This document shows positions 47,086 to 55,520 of a DNA stretch of 64,000 nucleotides, piece after piece. The stretch comes from an uncultured Pseudomonadota bacterium (GTDB taxonomy: Bacteria; Pseudomonadota; Gammaproteobacteria; Burkholderiales; Burkholderiaceae_C). The DNA lies in contig CAMFIB010000001.1 in NCBI GenBank assembly GCA_945952465.1, forward strand, positions 1,488,001 through 1,552,000, written 5' to 3'. The position numbers and the translations under genes are program-made. How positions within the stretch are numbered: position 1 is the stretch's first letter; each line of letters begins with the position of its first letter. The notes below the pieces were generated by a model. It saw only the letters and a list, made by a program, of their open reading frames with translations. It did no database searches and was not told the origin of the DNA.

Positions 47086-47472
47086 ATGAGCGACTGGAAA
47101 GTGATCTGCAAGGTCGAGGACATTCCCGTTCTCGGCTCCCGCTGCGTGGCCCGCCCCACCGGGCTCGACGTGGCCGTGTTCCGCAACGACAAGGACGAGG
47201 TCTTCGCGCTGCTCGACCGCTGCCCGCACAAGGGCGGCCCGCTGAGCCAGGGCATCGTGTTCGGCCAGAGCGTGGCCTGCCCGCTGCACAACTGGACCAT
47301 CGGCCTCAACGACGGCTGCGCCAAGGCGCCCGACGACGGTTGCGCGCCGCGCTTCACCGTGAAGGTGGAAGATGGCCTGGTCATGCTCGACGCCGGCGAG
47401 CTGGCCGGCCACGCCACCGATCTGGTGCGACCGCTGGCGGGGCCCATCCGGCGCGGCATGGCCACCGCCTGA
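47086..47472 (+). CDS. nirD: Nitrite reductase small subunit, Rieske type
   Basis: 128 residues, starting at the base after the nirB stop. Rieske fold with CPHKGGPLSQGIVFGQ and VACPLHNWTIGL. The cluster ligands C-x-H and C-x2-H are intact, so unlike the E. coli protein, which lacks the ligands, this NirD should bind a [2Fe-2S] centre. The C-terminal ~25 residues (HATDLVRPLAGPIRRGMATA) extend past the fold. It partners NirB in electron transfer or stability. Confidence 0.95.
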   Translation: MSDWKVICKVEDIPVLGSRCVARPTGLDVAVFRNDKDEVFALLDRCPHKGGPLSQGIVFGQSVACPLHNWTIGLNDGCAKAPDDGCAPRFTVKVEDGLVMLDAGELAGHATDLVRPLAGPIRRGMATA

Positions 47473-47478
47473 CGCGGC

Positions 47479-50313
47479 ATGGCTGAAACCAGGTCCACCT
47501 GCCCGTACTGCGGCGTGGGCTGCGGTGTGGTCATCACGCACGACGGTGGGCAGATCACCGGCGTGCGCGGCGATGCGGACCACCCGGCCAACTTCGGCCG
47601 GCTCTGCACCAAGGGCTCCACGCTGCACCTCACCGCCAGCGCCGCCGTCACCCGCCAGACCCGGCTGCTGCAGCCGCTCGCGCGCGCCTCGCGCGGCGCT
47701 GCCCCGCAGCCGCTGGGCTGGGACGCCGCGCTCAGCCGCACGGCCGCCGAGTTCGACCGCGTCATCCGCACCCACGGGCCCGACGCGGTCGGCTTCTACA
47801 TCTCAGGCCAGTTGCTGACCGAGGACTACTACGTCTTCAACAAGCTGGCCAAGGGCCTCGTCGGCACCAACAACGTCGACACCAACTCGCGGCTGTGCAT
47901 GAGCAGCGCGGTGGCCGGCTACAAGCTCACGCTCGGCGCCGACGCGCCGCCGCCCTGCTACGACGACGTGAAACACGCGAGCTGCCTGTTCATCGTCGGC
48001 AGCAACACCGCCTACGCGCATCCCATCCTGTTCCGCCGCATCGAGGACGCGAAGCGCGCCAACCCGTCGCTGAAGATCGTCTTCGCCGACCCGCGCCGCA
48101 CGGACACCGCCGAGATCGCCGACCTGTACCTGCCGCTGCTGCCCGGCACCGACGTCGCGCTGTTCCACGGCATGCTGCACCTGATGCTGCGCGAGGGCTG
48201 GACCGACGCCGCCTACATCGCCGCCCACACCAACGGCTTCGACGCGCTGGCCGAGCGGGTGCGCGAGTACACGCCCGAGATGGTGTCGCGCACCTGCGGC
48301 ATCACCACCGAGGCGCTGCTCGAAGCCACCCGCCTGTTCGCCACCGGCCGCGACGCGCTGCATGCGAACGCCGCCGCGCGCGGCGCCACGCTCAGCCTGT
48401 ACTGCCAGGGCCTGAACCAGTCGAGCAGCGGCACCGCGAAGAACGCTGCGCTCATCAACCTGCACCTCGCCAGCGGCCAGATCGGCAAACCCGGCGCCGG
48501 CCCGTTCTCCCTCACCGGCCAGCCCAACGCGATGGGCGGGCGCGAGGTGGGCGGCCTCGCCAACCTGCTGAGCGCCCACCGCGACATGGCCAACCCCACG
48601 CACCGCGCCGAAATCGCCGCGCTGTGGGGCGTGCCCGAGGTGCCGTCCAAGCCCGGCAAGACCGCAGTGGAGATGTTCGAGGCCGCCGCCGACGGCGAGA
48701 TCAAGGCGCTGTGGATCGCCTGCACCAACCCGGCCCAGTCCATGCCCGACCAGGCCACCGTGCGCCGCGCGCTGGAACGGGCCGAATTCGTCGTGGTGCA
48801 GGAGGCCTTTGGCGGCACCGCCACCTGCGCCTACGCCGACCTGCTGCTGCCCGCCACCACCTGGGGCGAGAAAGACGGCACCGTCACCAACAGCGAACGC
48901 CGCATCAGCCGCGTGCGCCCGGCGGTGGCGGCGGCCGGCGATGCGCGGCACGACTGGAAGATCGTCGTCGACGTGGCCCGCCGGCTCGAAGCGCTGCAGG
49001 GCCGCGCCACCACGCTGTTCCCCTACGACACACCCGAAAGCATCTGGAACGAGCACCGCGAATCGACCCGCAGCCGCGACCTGGACATCACCGGCCTGAG
49101 CTACGCGATGCTGGAGCAGCAAGGCCCGCAACAATGGCCGCTGCCCGAGGGAGCCACCACCGGCAAGGTGCGGCTCTACGAAGACGGCGTGTTCCCCACC
49201 CCCGATGGCCGCGCCCGCTTCGCCAACGTGGCCTACACGCCGGTCGCCGAGCCGCGCGAATCGCGCTACCCGTTCTCACTGACCACCGGCCGCCTGCGCG
49301 ACCAGTGGCACGGCATGAGCCGCACCGGCACGCTGGGCCGGCTGTTCGGCCACGTCGCCGAGCCGGCGGTGCAACTGCACGCCGGCGACATGCACCAGTT
49401 GAAGCTGAAAGACGGCGACCTGGTGCACGTCACCAGCAAGCGCGGCTCCATCGTGGTGCCGGCGCAGAGCAGCCCCGAGGTCGCGCCGAACCAGGCCTTC
49501 ATCGCGATGCACTGGGGCCCCGAATACCTGGGCGGCCTGAGCAGCACCGGACACCCGCTGGCCGGCGTGAACGCCATCACCACCTCGGCCTACTGCCCCG
49601 GCTCCAAGCAGCCGGAGCTGAAACATGCGGCGGTGAAGGTGTTGAAGGCCGAGCTGCCGTGGTCGCTGCTCGGCGTGGCCTGGCTGCCCGACGACCAGGC
49701 GCTGGCCTCGCTGGAAACGCTGCGCGGCCTGATGGCAGCCTTCCCGTTTGCCAGTTGCGTGCCCTTCGCCAACCAGGTGCCGCTGGCCGAAGCCGCCAGC
49801 CGGGGCCGCACCGGCGTGCTGTTCCGCGCGGCCGCCCACGAGGCGCCACCCGACGAGCTGCTGGCCCGCATCGAGACCCTGCTCGGCCTGGACGTGGCCG
49901 ACGTGCTGCGCTACGCCGACCGCCGGCGCGGCCAGCGCCGCGCGGTGCGGCTGCTGCGGGTGGACGGCGACGCCCGGCTCGAAGGCTTCCTGCTGGCCGG
50001 CGACACCTCGGCCGAGGCCTGGATCAAGTCGGTGCTGCAGGACGAACGCTCGGCCCAAGCCTACGGCCGGCTGCTGCTGGTGCCGGGCGCCAAGCCGCCG
50101 GTGGCGGTGCAGGCGCGCGGCAAACAGGTCTGCACCTGCTTCAACGTGACCGAGGAGGCCATCACCGGCGAGCTGCAGCGCTGCAACGGCACCGACGAGG
50201 CCCGCCTCGCCGCGCTGCAGGGCAGCCTGAAATGCGGCACCAACTGCGGCTCCTGCGTGCCCGAGCTGAAGCGGCTGGTGCGGCAGATACAACCGCTGAG
50301 ACAGGCCGCCTGA
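47479..50313 (+). CDS. nasA: Assimilatory nitrate reductase catalytic subunit
   Basis: 944 residues. Reduces nitrate to nitrite with Mo-bis-MGD in the cytoplasm. N-terminal [4Fe-4S] ligands CPYCGVGCGVV...RLCTKG lie in the first ~45 residues. The molybdopterin domains follow (TNSRLCMSSAVAGYKLTLGA near 135 with the likely molybdenum-ligand cysteine, GQPNAMGGREVGGLANLL near 350). The C-terminal ~60 residues are a BFD-like [2Fe-2S] domain (CTCFNVTEEAITGELQ, CGTNCGSCVPELKRLV), as in Klebsiella NasA. No NasC/NasB flavoprotein gene is adjacent, so the electron donor is unclear. Confidence 0.95.
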   Translation: MAETRSTCPYCGVGCGVVITHDGGQITGVRGDADHPANFGRLCTKGSTLHLTASAAVTRQTRLLQPLARASRGAAPQPLGWDAALSRTAAEFDRVIRTHGPDAVGFYISGQLLTEDYYVFNKLAKGLVGTNNVDTNSRLCMSSAVAGYKLTLGADAPPPCYDDVKHASCLFIVGSNTAYAHPILFRRIEDAKRANPSLKIVFADPRRTDTAEIADLYLPLLPGTDVALFHGMLHLMLREGWTDAAYIAAHTNGFDALAERVREYTPEMVSRTCGITTEALLEATRLFATGRDALHANAAARGATLSLYCQGLNQSSSGTAKNAALINLHLASGQIGKPGAGPFSLTGQPNAMGGREVGGLANLLSAHRDMANPTHRAEIAALWGVPEVPSKPGKTAVEMFEAAADGEIKALWIACTNPAQSMPDQATVRRALERAEFVVVQEAFGGTATCAYADLLLPATTWGEKDGTVTNSERRISRVRPAVAAAGDARHDWKIVVDVARRLEALQGRATTLFPYDTPESIWNEHRESTRSRDLDITGLSYAMLEQQGPQQWPLPEGATTGKVRLYEDGVFPTPDGRARFANVAYTPVAEPRESRYPFSLTTGRLRDQWHGMSRTGTLGRLFGHVAEPAVQLHAGDMHQLKLKDGDLVHVTSKRGSIVVPAQSSPEVAPNQAFIAMHWGPEYLGGLSSTGHPLAGVNAITTSAYCPGSKQPELKHAAVKVLKAELPWSLLGVAWLPDDQALASLETLRGLMAAFPFASCVPFANQVPLAEAASRGRTGVLFRAAAHEAPPDELLARIETLLGLDVADVLRYADRRRGQRRAVRLLRVDGDARLEGFLLAGDTSAEAWIKSVLQDERSAQAYGRLLLVPGAKPPVAVQARGKQVCTCFNVTEEAITGELQRCNGTDEARLAALQGSLKCGTNCGSCVPELKRLVRQIQPLRQAA

Positions 50314-50374
50314 CCCACGCATCGGTCATTCGCCTTATGGCTTGAAGTCATGAGGCATGGCCGACAATCACCCC

Positions 50375-51301
50375 ATGGGCATCAGCCACTTCATTCGTGA
50401 AATCGGCCGCGGCAAGGACGGCGCGCGGGCCCTCGCCCGCGAGCAGGCGGCCGACCTGTTCGGCCAGGTGCTCGACGGCACCGTGACCGACCTGGAAATC
50501 GGCGCCTTCTGCCTGGCCATGCGCATCAAGGGCGAAACGGCGGAAGAAGCCGCCGGTTTCCTCGACGCCACCACCGCCCGCCTGAACCGGGTGCCGGCCA
50601 GTTCGCGGCCCACCGTCGTGCTGCCCAGCTACAACGGTGCCCGCAAGCTGCCGGTGCTCACCCCGCTGCTGGCGCTGCTGCTGGCGCGCGAAGGCCTGCC
50701 GGTGCTGGTGCACGGCACAGCCACCGAAAACACCCGTGTTTTTGCGTCGGATGTGCTCGCAGTCAGCGGTATTGCTGGCGTTACAGCTCCTGAATCAATA
50801 GCAGCCGGCAGCGTGTGCTTCGTTCCCACCGAGGCGCTGCACGGCGGCCTGAAGCGGCTGCTCGACGTGCGCCGCGTGGTCGGCCTGCGCAACCCGGCGC
50901 ACAGCCTGGTCAAGCTGATGAACCCGGTGGCCGGCCCGGCCATCGTGGTGGGCAGCTACACCCACCCGGAATACGCGGTGTCGATGGCCGCGACGTTCGA
51001 GCTGGCCGGCGCCAACGCGATGCTGCTGCGCGGCACCGAGGGCGAGCCGGTGGCCGACCCGCGCCGCATTCCGGCCATGACCGGGTTCCTGGCCGGCCGG
51101 CGCACCGTGCTGCAGGAGCAGCAGGCCGGCTCGCTGGCGGTGCTGCCCGAACTGCCCAAGGCGATCGACGCCGACAGCACCGCCGCCTACACCCGTGCCG
51201 TGCTGGCCGGCGAGCTGCCCGTGCCGGAGCCGATCGCGCGGCAGGTGGAACACATCTTGCGTCTTGACGTCCAACTCAGACAGGCGCAACCGCAACCATG
51301 A
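50375..51301 (+). CDS. ybiB: YbiB/TrpD2-family DNA-binding protein
   Basis: 308 residues, glycosyltransferase family 3 (anthranilate phosphoribosyltransferase-like) fold. MGISHFIREIGRGKDGARAL, FCLAMRIKGETAEEAAGFLD and LPSYNGARKLPVLTPLLALL match E. coli YbiB, reported to bind nucleic acids rather than make tryptophan. The ATG at 50375 aligns with the E. coli start; ATG 50357 is also in frame, but its SD is too close. A GACAAT stands seven bases before 50375. It ends in an ATGA overlap with cobA, so it is in the nitrate operon. Its job there is unknown. Part of the gene (50738-50802) is repeat-like. Confidence 0.88.
   Translation: MGISHFIREIGRGKDGARALAREQAADLFGQVLDGTVTDLEIGAFCLAMRIKGETAEEAAGFLDATTARLNRVPASSRPTVVLPSYNGARKLPVLTPLLALLLAREGLPVLVHGTATENTRVFASDVLAVSGIAGVTAPESIAAGSVCFVPTEALHGGLKRLLDVRRVVGLRNPAHSLVKLMNPVAGPAIVVGSYTHPEYAVSMAATFELAGANAMLLRGTEGEPVADPRRIPAMTGFLAGRRTVLQEQQAGSLAVLPELPKAIDADSTAAYTRAVLAGELPVPEPIARQVEHILRLDVQLRQAQPQP
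50738..50802 (-). repeat. Intragenic patch resembling repeat family 1
   Basis: Lower-GC stretch in ybiB with CGCAGTCAGCG (reverse complement of the core CGCTGACTGCG) and CAGCTCCTGAATCAATAGC, both blocks of family 1 but in mixed orientation. The encoded residues (VFASDVLAVSGIAGVTAPES) replace a stretch that in E. coli YbiB has similar length, so this is substitution rather than a clean insertion. Tentative. Confidence 0.4.
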
Positions 51302-52110
51302 ACGACAACAAGACCAACGCCCCCTTTTCCGCCGGCACGGCGCGCGGCAAGGGCCGCTGCACGCTGGTCGGCGCCGGCCCGGGCGACCCGGAACTGCTGA
51401 CGCTGAAAGCCGTGAAGGCCATCCAGTCGGCCACGGTGCTGCTGGTCGACGACCTGGTGAGCGACGAGGTCGTGGCCTTCGCACAACCCGGCACCCGCAT
51501 CGTCTACGTGGGCAAGCGCGGCGGCTGCAAATCGACGCCGCAGGCTTTCATCGAAAAACTGATGCTGATGGCCGTGCTGGAAGGTGAACACGTGGTGCGG
51601 CTCAAGGGCGGCGACCCCTTCATCTTCGGCCGCGGCGGCGAGGAGGTAGAGCACCTGCGCGCCGCCGGCGTCGAGGTGGAGGTGGTGAACGGCATCACCG
51701 CCGGCCTGGCGGCCGTCACCTCGCTCGGCGTGCCGCTCACCCACCGCGAACACGCGCACGGCGTGGTCTTCGTGACCGGCCATGCCAAACCCGGCGACGC
51801 CGGCACCGACTGGCGCGCGCTGGCCGCCACCGCCCGCGACGCCAAGCTCACGCTGGTCATCTACATGGGCGTCTCCGGCGCGGGCCGCATCCAGGCCGAA
51901 CTGCTGGCCGCCCTGCCCGGCCGCACGCCGGTGGCCGTGGTGCAGCGCGCCAGCCTGCCCGAACAGCGCCATGCGGTCACCACGCTGGCCGACCTGCAAG
52001 CCACCATCGAGCGCGAAGGGCTGGCCAGCCCCTCGGTCATCGTCGTCGGTGATGTGATGGGCGGCCTGCTCGCCCTGCAGCAGCCGGCATCCCGCAGCCG
52101 CGCGGCCTGA
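51298..52110 (+). CDS. cobA: Uroporphyrinogen-III C-methyltransferase
   Basis: 270 residues. Single-domain SUMT that adds two methyl groups to uroporphyrinogen III to give precorrin-2, the siroheme and cobalamin precursor. Family motifs are [20 protein letters not shown] near 22, [20 protein letters not shown] near 100, [20 protein letters not shown] near 128 and [20 protein letters not shown] near 215. No CysG dehydrogenase/chelatase domain is attached. Its place at the end of nirB-nirD-nasA-ybiB explains it as siroheme supply for NirB. Confidence 0.95.
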   Translation: MNDNKTNAPFSAGTARGKGRCTLVGAGPGDPELLTLKAVKAIQSATVLLVDDLVSDEVVAFAQPGTRIVYVGKRGGCKSTPQAFIEKLMLMAVLEGEHVVRLKGGDPFIFGRGGEEVEHLRAAGVEVEVVNGITAGLAAVTSLGVPLTHREHAHGVVFVTGHAKPGDAGTDWRALAATARDAKLTLVIYMGVSGAGRIQAELLAALPGRTPVAVVQRASLPEQRHAVTTLADLQATIEREGLASPSVIVVGDVMGGLLALQQPASRSRAA

Positions 52111-52132
52111 GGCGGCGGCGGGGCGCACGCCC

Positions 52133-52146
52133 TACACTGCCGCCCC
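52133..52146 (+). promoter_or_regulatory. -10-like TACACT directly before the start codon
   Basis: TACACT at 52133-52138 ends eight bases before the ATG at 52147, giving a predicted leaderless or near-leaderless message. No Shine-Dalgarno sequence is present. Third example of this layout in the window. Confidence 0.4.
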
Positions 52147-53379
52147 ATGCAAGCTTTCGATGTCGCCATCATCGGCGCCGGTGCGGCCGGCCTGTTCTGC
52201 GCCGGCGTGGCCGGCCAGCTCGGGCTCAAGGTGCTGCTGGTCGACCACGCCGAGAAGGTGGCCGAAAAAATCCGCATCTCCGGCGGCGGCCGCAGCAACT
52301 TCACCAACCGCGACGCCACGCCCGCCAACTTCGTCGGCGACAACCCGCATTTTTGCCGCTCCGCCCTCAGCCGCTACGGCAGCCGCGACTTCATCGCGCT
52401 GGTGCAGCGCCACGGCATTCCCTTCCACGAAAAACACAAGGGCCAGCTCTTCTGCGACCGCTCGGCCGAAGACCTGATCGGCATGCTGCTGGCCGAATGC
52501 GGCGCCGGCGGCGTCACGCGCTGGCAGCCCTGCCGCATCGGCGCCATCCGCAGCGCGGCCAACGGCGGCTACTGCCTCGACAGCGACCGCGGCGAGATCG
52601 CGGCCGGCGCGGTGGTGGTTGCCACCGGCGGCCTGTCCATTCCCAAGATCGGCGCAACCGACTTCGGCTACCGCATCGCCGAGCAGTTCGGCCTGCGGCT
52701 CACCGAACGGCGCCCCGCGCTGGTGCCGCTGACCTTCGACGGCGCCGGCTGGGAACCCTATGCCGGCCTTGCCGGCTTGGCGCTGCCGGTGCGGATAGAA
52801 ACCGGCGCCAAGAAACAAAAGACGGCCTTCGACGAAGACCTTTTGTTCACCCACCGCGGCCTCAGCGGCCCGGCCGTGCTGCAGATTTCCAGCTTCTGGA
52901 CCGAAGGCAGCGCCATCCGCCTCGACCTGGCGCCCGCCGAAGCCATCGCCGACCGCTTGCTGGACGCCAAGCGCCGCTCCCAGCGGCTGGTGGCCAACGA
53001 ACTGGCCGCCCTGCTGCCCGCCCGCCTGGCCGACGCCTGGACCGCCCGCGACGCCGCCCTGCAGCGCCCGATCGACCAGGCGCCCGGCAAGGCGCTGGCC
53101 CAGCTCGCCGAACGGCTGCAGCGCTGGGAACTGGTGCCCACCGGCACCGAGGGCTACCGCAAGGCCGAGGTCACGCGCGGCGGGGTCGACACCCGCGATC
53201 TGTCGTCCCAGACCATGGAGGCCAGCCGGCAGCAGGGTCTGTACTTCATCGGCGAGGTGGTGGACGTGACCGGCTGGCTCGGCGGCTACAACTTCCAATG
53301 GGCCTGGTCCAGCGGCCACGCCTGCGCGCAGGCCCTCGCCGCCCGGCCAAAAGCCACGCCGCAGCCGGTTGCCGAGTAG
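52147..53379 (+). CDS. HI0933/YhiN-family flavoprotein
   Basis: 410 residues. N-terminal FAD dinucleotide fold [20 protein letters not shown], then the family block [20 protein letters not shown] near 40, [20 protein letters not shown] near 160, [19 protein letters not shown] near 235, and [20 protein letters not shown] near the C-terminus. Members of this NAD(P)/FAD-dependent oxidoreductase family are widespread; the physiological reaction is not established as far as I know. It stands alone between the nitrate operon and rpsU. Confidence 0.9.
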   Translation: MQAFDVAIIGAGAAGLFCAGVAGQLGLKVLLVDHAEKVAEKIRISGGGRSNFTNRDATPANFVGDNPHFCRSALSRYGSRDFIALVQRHGIPFHEKHKGQLFCDRSAEDLIGMLLAECGAGGVTRWQPCRIGAIRSAANGGYCLDSDRGEIAAGAVVVATGGLSIPKIGATDFGYRIAEQFGLRLTERRPALVPLTFDGAGWEPYAGLAGLALPVRIETGAKKQKTAFDEDLLFTHRGLSGPAVLQISSFWTEGSAIRLDLAPAEAIADRLLDAKRRSQRLVANELAALLPARLADAWTARDAALQRPIDQAPGKALAQLAERLQRWELVPTGTEGYRKAEVTRGGVDTRDLSSQTMEASRQQGLYFIGEVVDVTGWLGGYNFQWAWSSGHACAQALAARPKATPQPVAE

Positions 53380-53396
53380 CATGGAACGGCTATAAT
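53369..53396 (+). promoter_or_regulatory. Sigma70 promoter of rpsU
   Basis: Perfect TATAAT at 53391-53396 with TTGCCG at 53369-53374 as -35, spacing 16. Predicted start near 53403, giving a leader of about 100 bases before rpsU. Confidence 0.7.
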
Positions 53397-53504
53397 CCGA
53401 GGCTTTGCTGGCAATACCCCGCCTGCCTCAAATCTTTTTGGCGGGGAACCCTTCAGCTCGGGGCCTCGATCTTCCCGGAGCACACATTTGGAATTGATAG
53501 CCCC

Positions 53505-53717
53505 ATGACGATGATCCGTGTTAAAGAGAACGAGCCCTTCGACGTTGCGCTGCGCCGCTTCAAGCGCACCATCGAGAAGCTCGGTCTGCTGACCGACCTG
53601 CGCGCCCGCGAGTTCTACGAAAAGCCGACCGCCGAGCGCAAGCGCAAGAAGGCCGCCGCCGTGAAGCGCCACTACAAGCGCGTTCGCAGCATGCAGCTCC
53701 CCAAGAAGCTGTACTGA
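53505..53717 (+). CDS. rpsU: 30S ribosomal protein S21
   Basis: 70 residues, the normal length: [20 protein letters not shown] through [17 protein letters not shown]. Very basic; part of the mRNA-binding platform of the small subunit. ATG 53505 was chosen to match family N-termini; ATG 53511 is two codons on. Followed by a terminator and then yqeY, a common rpsU-yqeY pairing. Confidence 0.97.
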   Translation: MTMIRVKENEPFDVALRRFKRTIEKLGLLTDLRAREFYEKPTAERKRKKAAAVKRHYKRVRSMQLPKKLY

Positions 53718-53756
53718 ACCCGCTGCCGCCGGCTCGCTTCGCCGCGAGCCCGCTCC

Positions 53757-53791
53757 AAAAACCCGCTGCGCTCAACACCAGCGGGTTTTTT
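53757..53791 (+). terminator. Intrinsic terminator between rpsU and yqeY
   Basis: AAAAA-CCCGCTG pairs with CAGCGGG-TTTTTT, with a ten-base loop. A second small inverted repeat, GGCTCGC/GCGAGCC (53731-53750), precedes it. Some read-through is likely, as yqeY follows at 53817. Confidence 0.85.
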
Positions 53792-53816
53792 GTTTGTTGA
53801 CCCCGGAGAACCCACC

Positions 53817-54263
53817 ATGGCCCTGAAGGAACAGATCACCGAAGACATGAAGGCCGCGATGCGCGCCAAGGAGACCGACCGCCTCGGCACCATCCGCCTG
53901 CTGCTCGCCGCGATGAAGCAGAAGGAAGTCGATGAACGCGTCACCCTCGACGACGCCGCCGTCATCGCCATCGTCGACAAGCTCATCAAGCAGCGCAAGG
54001 ACTCCATCGCCGCGTTCGAGCAGGCCCAGCGCCCCGACCTCGCCGAAAAGGAAGCCGCCGAGCTGAAGGTGCTCGCCGCCTACCTGCCCACCCGCATGAG
54101 TGGCGAAGAAGTCACCGCCGCCGTGCAGGCCATCGTGGCCCAGCTCGGCGCCAAGGGCCCCGGCGACATGGGCAAGGTCATGGGCGCCGTGAAAACCCAG
54201 CTCGCCGGCAAGGCCGACATGGCGCAGGTGTCGGCGGCGGTGAAGGCGGCGCTGGCGGGGTAA
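53817..54263 (+). CDS. yqeY: GatB/YqeY-family protein
   Basis: 148 residues from the ATG at 53817, with GGAG eight bases upstream. MALKEQITEDMKAAMRAKET, RLGTIRLLLAAMKQKEVDER, ELKVLAAYLPTRMSGEEVTA and KGPGDMGKVMGAVKTQLAGK are the family hallmarks. It corresponds to the tail domain of GatB (Asp/Glu-tRNA amidotransferase) and probably binds tRNA. The 3' end directly abuts the integron remnant; the integrase reading frame on the other strand runs on into it. Confidence 0.93.
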   Translation: MALKEQITEDMKAAMRAKETDRLGTIRLLLAAMKQKEVDERVTLDDAAVIAIVDKLIKQRKDSIAAFEQAQRPDLAEKEAAELKVLAAYLPTRMSGEEVTAAVQAIVAQLGAKGPGDMGKVMGAVKTQLAGKADMAQVSAAVKAALAG

Positions 54264-54271
54264 GCCGCTGG

Positions 54272-54378
54272 TTGCAGCGCGTCCAGTGGGCTCAGAACGC
54301 CGCGCCCGCCCTTGTTGAGCACATGCGTGAGATCTGCATGGTCTTCACGTCCTGATGGCCCAACGGTTCATGCACCGT
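54272..54378 (-). pseudogene. IntI integron integrase, C-terminal remnant (frameshifted)
   Basis: On the minus strand ACG GTG CAT GAA reads TVHEPLGHQDVKTMQI and, after one missing base, THVLNKGGRGVLSPLDALQ. Integron integrases end in TVQELLGHxDVxTTMIYTHVLNxGGxGVxSPLD, so about 34 residues of the catalytic end are recognisable. The missing base is at the nucleophile region (TAC for Tyr read from ATCT-CACGCAT), which destroys the catalytic tyrosine codon. Everything N-terminal of the LGH motif is gone, replaced by an attC-like site. The normal stop is not seen; the frame runs on into the complement of yqeY. Confidence 0.75.
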
Positions 54379-54387
54379 GGCGCCGAG

Positions 54388-54443
54388 ACCTGACCTTTCC
54401 ATCGAATAGACGTCGCAAAGGCCGCTCATGTCCATCGTTAAGC
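54388..54443 (+). repeat. attC-like site 1 (degenerate)
   Basis: Starts ACCTGAC and ends in the R' core GTTAAGC (54437-54443). It shares CTTTCCATCGA and GCCGCTCATGTC with attC 2, but its left inner arm has diverged, so the central stem cannot form. It abuts the integrase remnant, where attI or a first cassette boundary would be. Confidence 0.5.
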
Positions 54444-54446
54444 CTC

Positions 54447-54932
54447 ATGACCACTTCTGAAGAACGCCGTGCCACCAACGACGAACGCGTCGCGGCAGAC
54501 ATCAAAAAGTTTGGCTGCCACGTTATCAGTGTTTTTGACCCGGAAGGAAACACCCCTTCGTTTTCGTACTCAGTCGGTATTCAAGCATGCACCGGCGCAG
54601 CTGAAGCTATTGTTGTCGGGGTGCGGTCAAGCCTTGGTCACTCAATGGTGAACGCATACAACGACCAAGTTCGCCGTGGCACCCAGTTCAAGCGTGGAGT
54701 CCTTTACGAAGGCTTTCTTGAAGGCTTCGCCATCTATGTTGAGCCTGCCAAGCCAACCTTGCTGAAGGAATACACGCTCGGCTGCAATCGCTATTACAAG
54801 GCAAGGCCATTTTCGGTTGTCCAGCTCGTCTATCCTTCGACCACTGGCGTCTGGCCTTGGCAGAGCGGCGCCACCGAGTGGTTTAAAGTCAATCAACCAA
54901 TGTTGGGGCGCAAACTTCCGCATCGCGACTGA
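54447..54932 (+). CDS. DUF4262 protein, integron cassette gene
   Basis: 161 residues from the ATG at 54447, three bases after the attC 1 core. DUF4262 features: a short N-terminal helix, then FGCHVISVFDPEGNTPSFSY, SVGIQ, GVRSSLGHSMVNAYNDQVRR and a C-terminal ARPFSVVQLVYPSTTGVWPW. No signal peptide or membrane helix. The family function is not established; it is common on mobile elements. Codon use is less GC-biased than in neighbouring genes, supporting acquisition. It should rely on an outside promoter, since none is seen in the cassette. Confidence 0.85.
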   Translation: MTTSEERRATNDERVAADIKKFGCHVISVFDPEGNTPSFSYSVGIQACTGAAEAIVVGVRSSLGHSMVNAYNDQVRRGTQFKRGVLYEGFLEGFAIYVEPAKPTLLKEYTLGCNRYYKARPFSVVQLVYPSTTGVWPWQSGATEWFKVNQPMLGRKLPHRD

Positions 54933-54933
54933 G

Positions 54934-54992
54934 GCCTACCCCTTCCATCGAGCGGCCCGGCCTTCGCAAGCCGCTCATGTCACACGTTAGGT
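54934..54992 (+). repeat. attC site 2
   Basis: 59 bases. R'' is GCCTACC (54934-54940), R' is GTTAGGT (54986-54992), and the inner arms GAGCGGC and GCCGCTC are perfectly complementary, separated by CCGGCCTTCGCAA. Size, end cores and stem match an integron attC site. It overlaps the end of the DUF4262 gene's 3' region by position only. Confidence 0.75.
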
Positions 54993-55001
54993 AAAAGCAT
55001 C

Positions 55002-55520
55002 GTGTCATCGTCATTCAGCTGTTCAACTTGCGGGCAAGAACACTCCGGTTTGCCGCAGGATTATTCTTTTGAACTTCCAGATGAGGTCTACAAGCTTGAC
55101 TTCATCGCCGAGTATCTTCATTCAAGAAGCAACTCGGATCTTTGCACTTTAGATGAGTCAAGGTTCTTTCTCCGAGGGGTCATTCCTCTACCTTTCCAAG
55201 CGTCGTCGGAAGAATATTGCTGGGGTGTTTGGGTAGAGGTTTCCCGCGAAGATCATGACCAGTACGTGCGTGGCTATAACGAAGATCAGTCCGCCCAGCC
55301 ATCATTCGTTGGCAAGATTGCGAACATTCCAGGCTACGCCGAAACCTTGGGCATTTCGGTCATAGCCAAGTTCGGTACAAAGGGACAACGCCCAAGCTAC
55401 TACATGGATGGATCACTTTCACATGGATTGGCCGTTGATCAAAGAGACGGTATTGATTCAACGCGCCATCATGAAATACTTTCGGCAGTCGGTCATTTCA
55501 AACGCAAGGACACAGCCTAA
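55002..55520 (+). CDS. DUF2199 protein, integron cassette gene
   Basis: 172 residues from the GTG at 55002, ten bases after attC 2. It begins with a CSTCGQEHSGLPQDYSFELP pattern, a probable zinc-binding CxxC followed by the DUF2199 signature; ESRFFLRGVIPLPF and WGVWVEVSREDHDQY are also typical. It is the most AT-rich gene of the window. It ends inside the next attC R'' core (GCCTAAC), as cassette genes often do. Molecular function is unknown. Confidence 0.85.
   Translation: MSSSFSCSTCGQEHSGLPQDYSFELPDEVYKLDFIAEYLHSRSNSDLCTLDESRFFLRGVIPLPFQASSEEYCWGVWVEVSREDHDQYVRGYNEDQSAQPSFVGKIANIPGYAETLGISVIAKFGTKGQRPSYYMDGSLSHGLAVDQRDGIDSTRHHEILSAVGHFKRKDTA

Noticed and set aside
50375-51301. Anthranilate phosphoribosyltransferase TrpD
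   Set aside because: The N-terminus and RIKGET/PSYNGARK motifs fit YbiB/TrpD2, and no tryptophan genes are present.
52353-53717. 454-codon frame ending in the S21 sequence
   Set aside because: Only its last 70 codons (from 53505) are a real gene, rpsU; the rest overlaps the YhiN-like gene in another frame.
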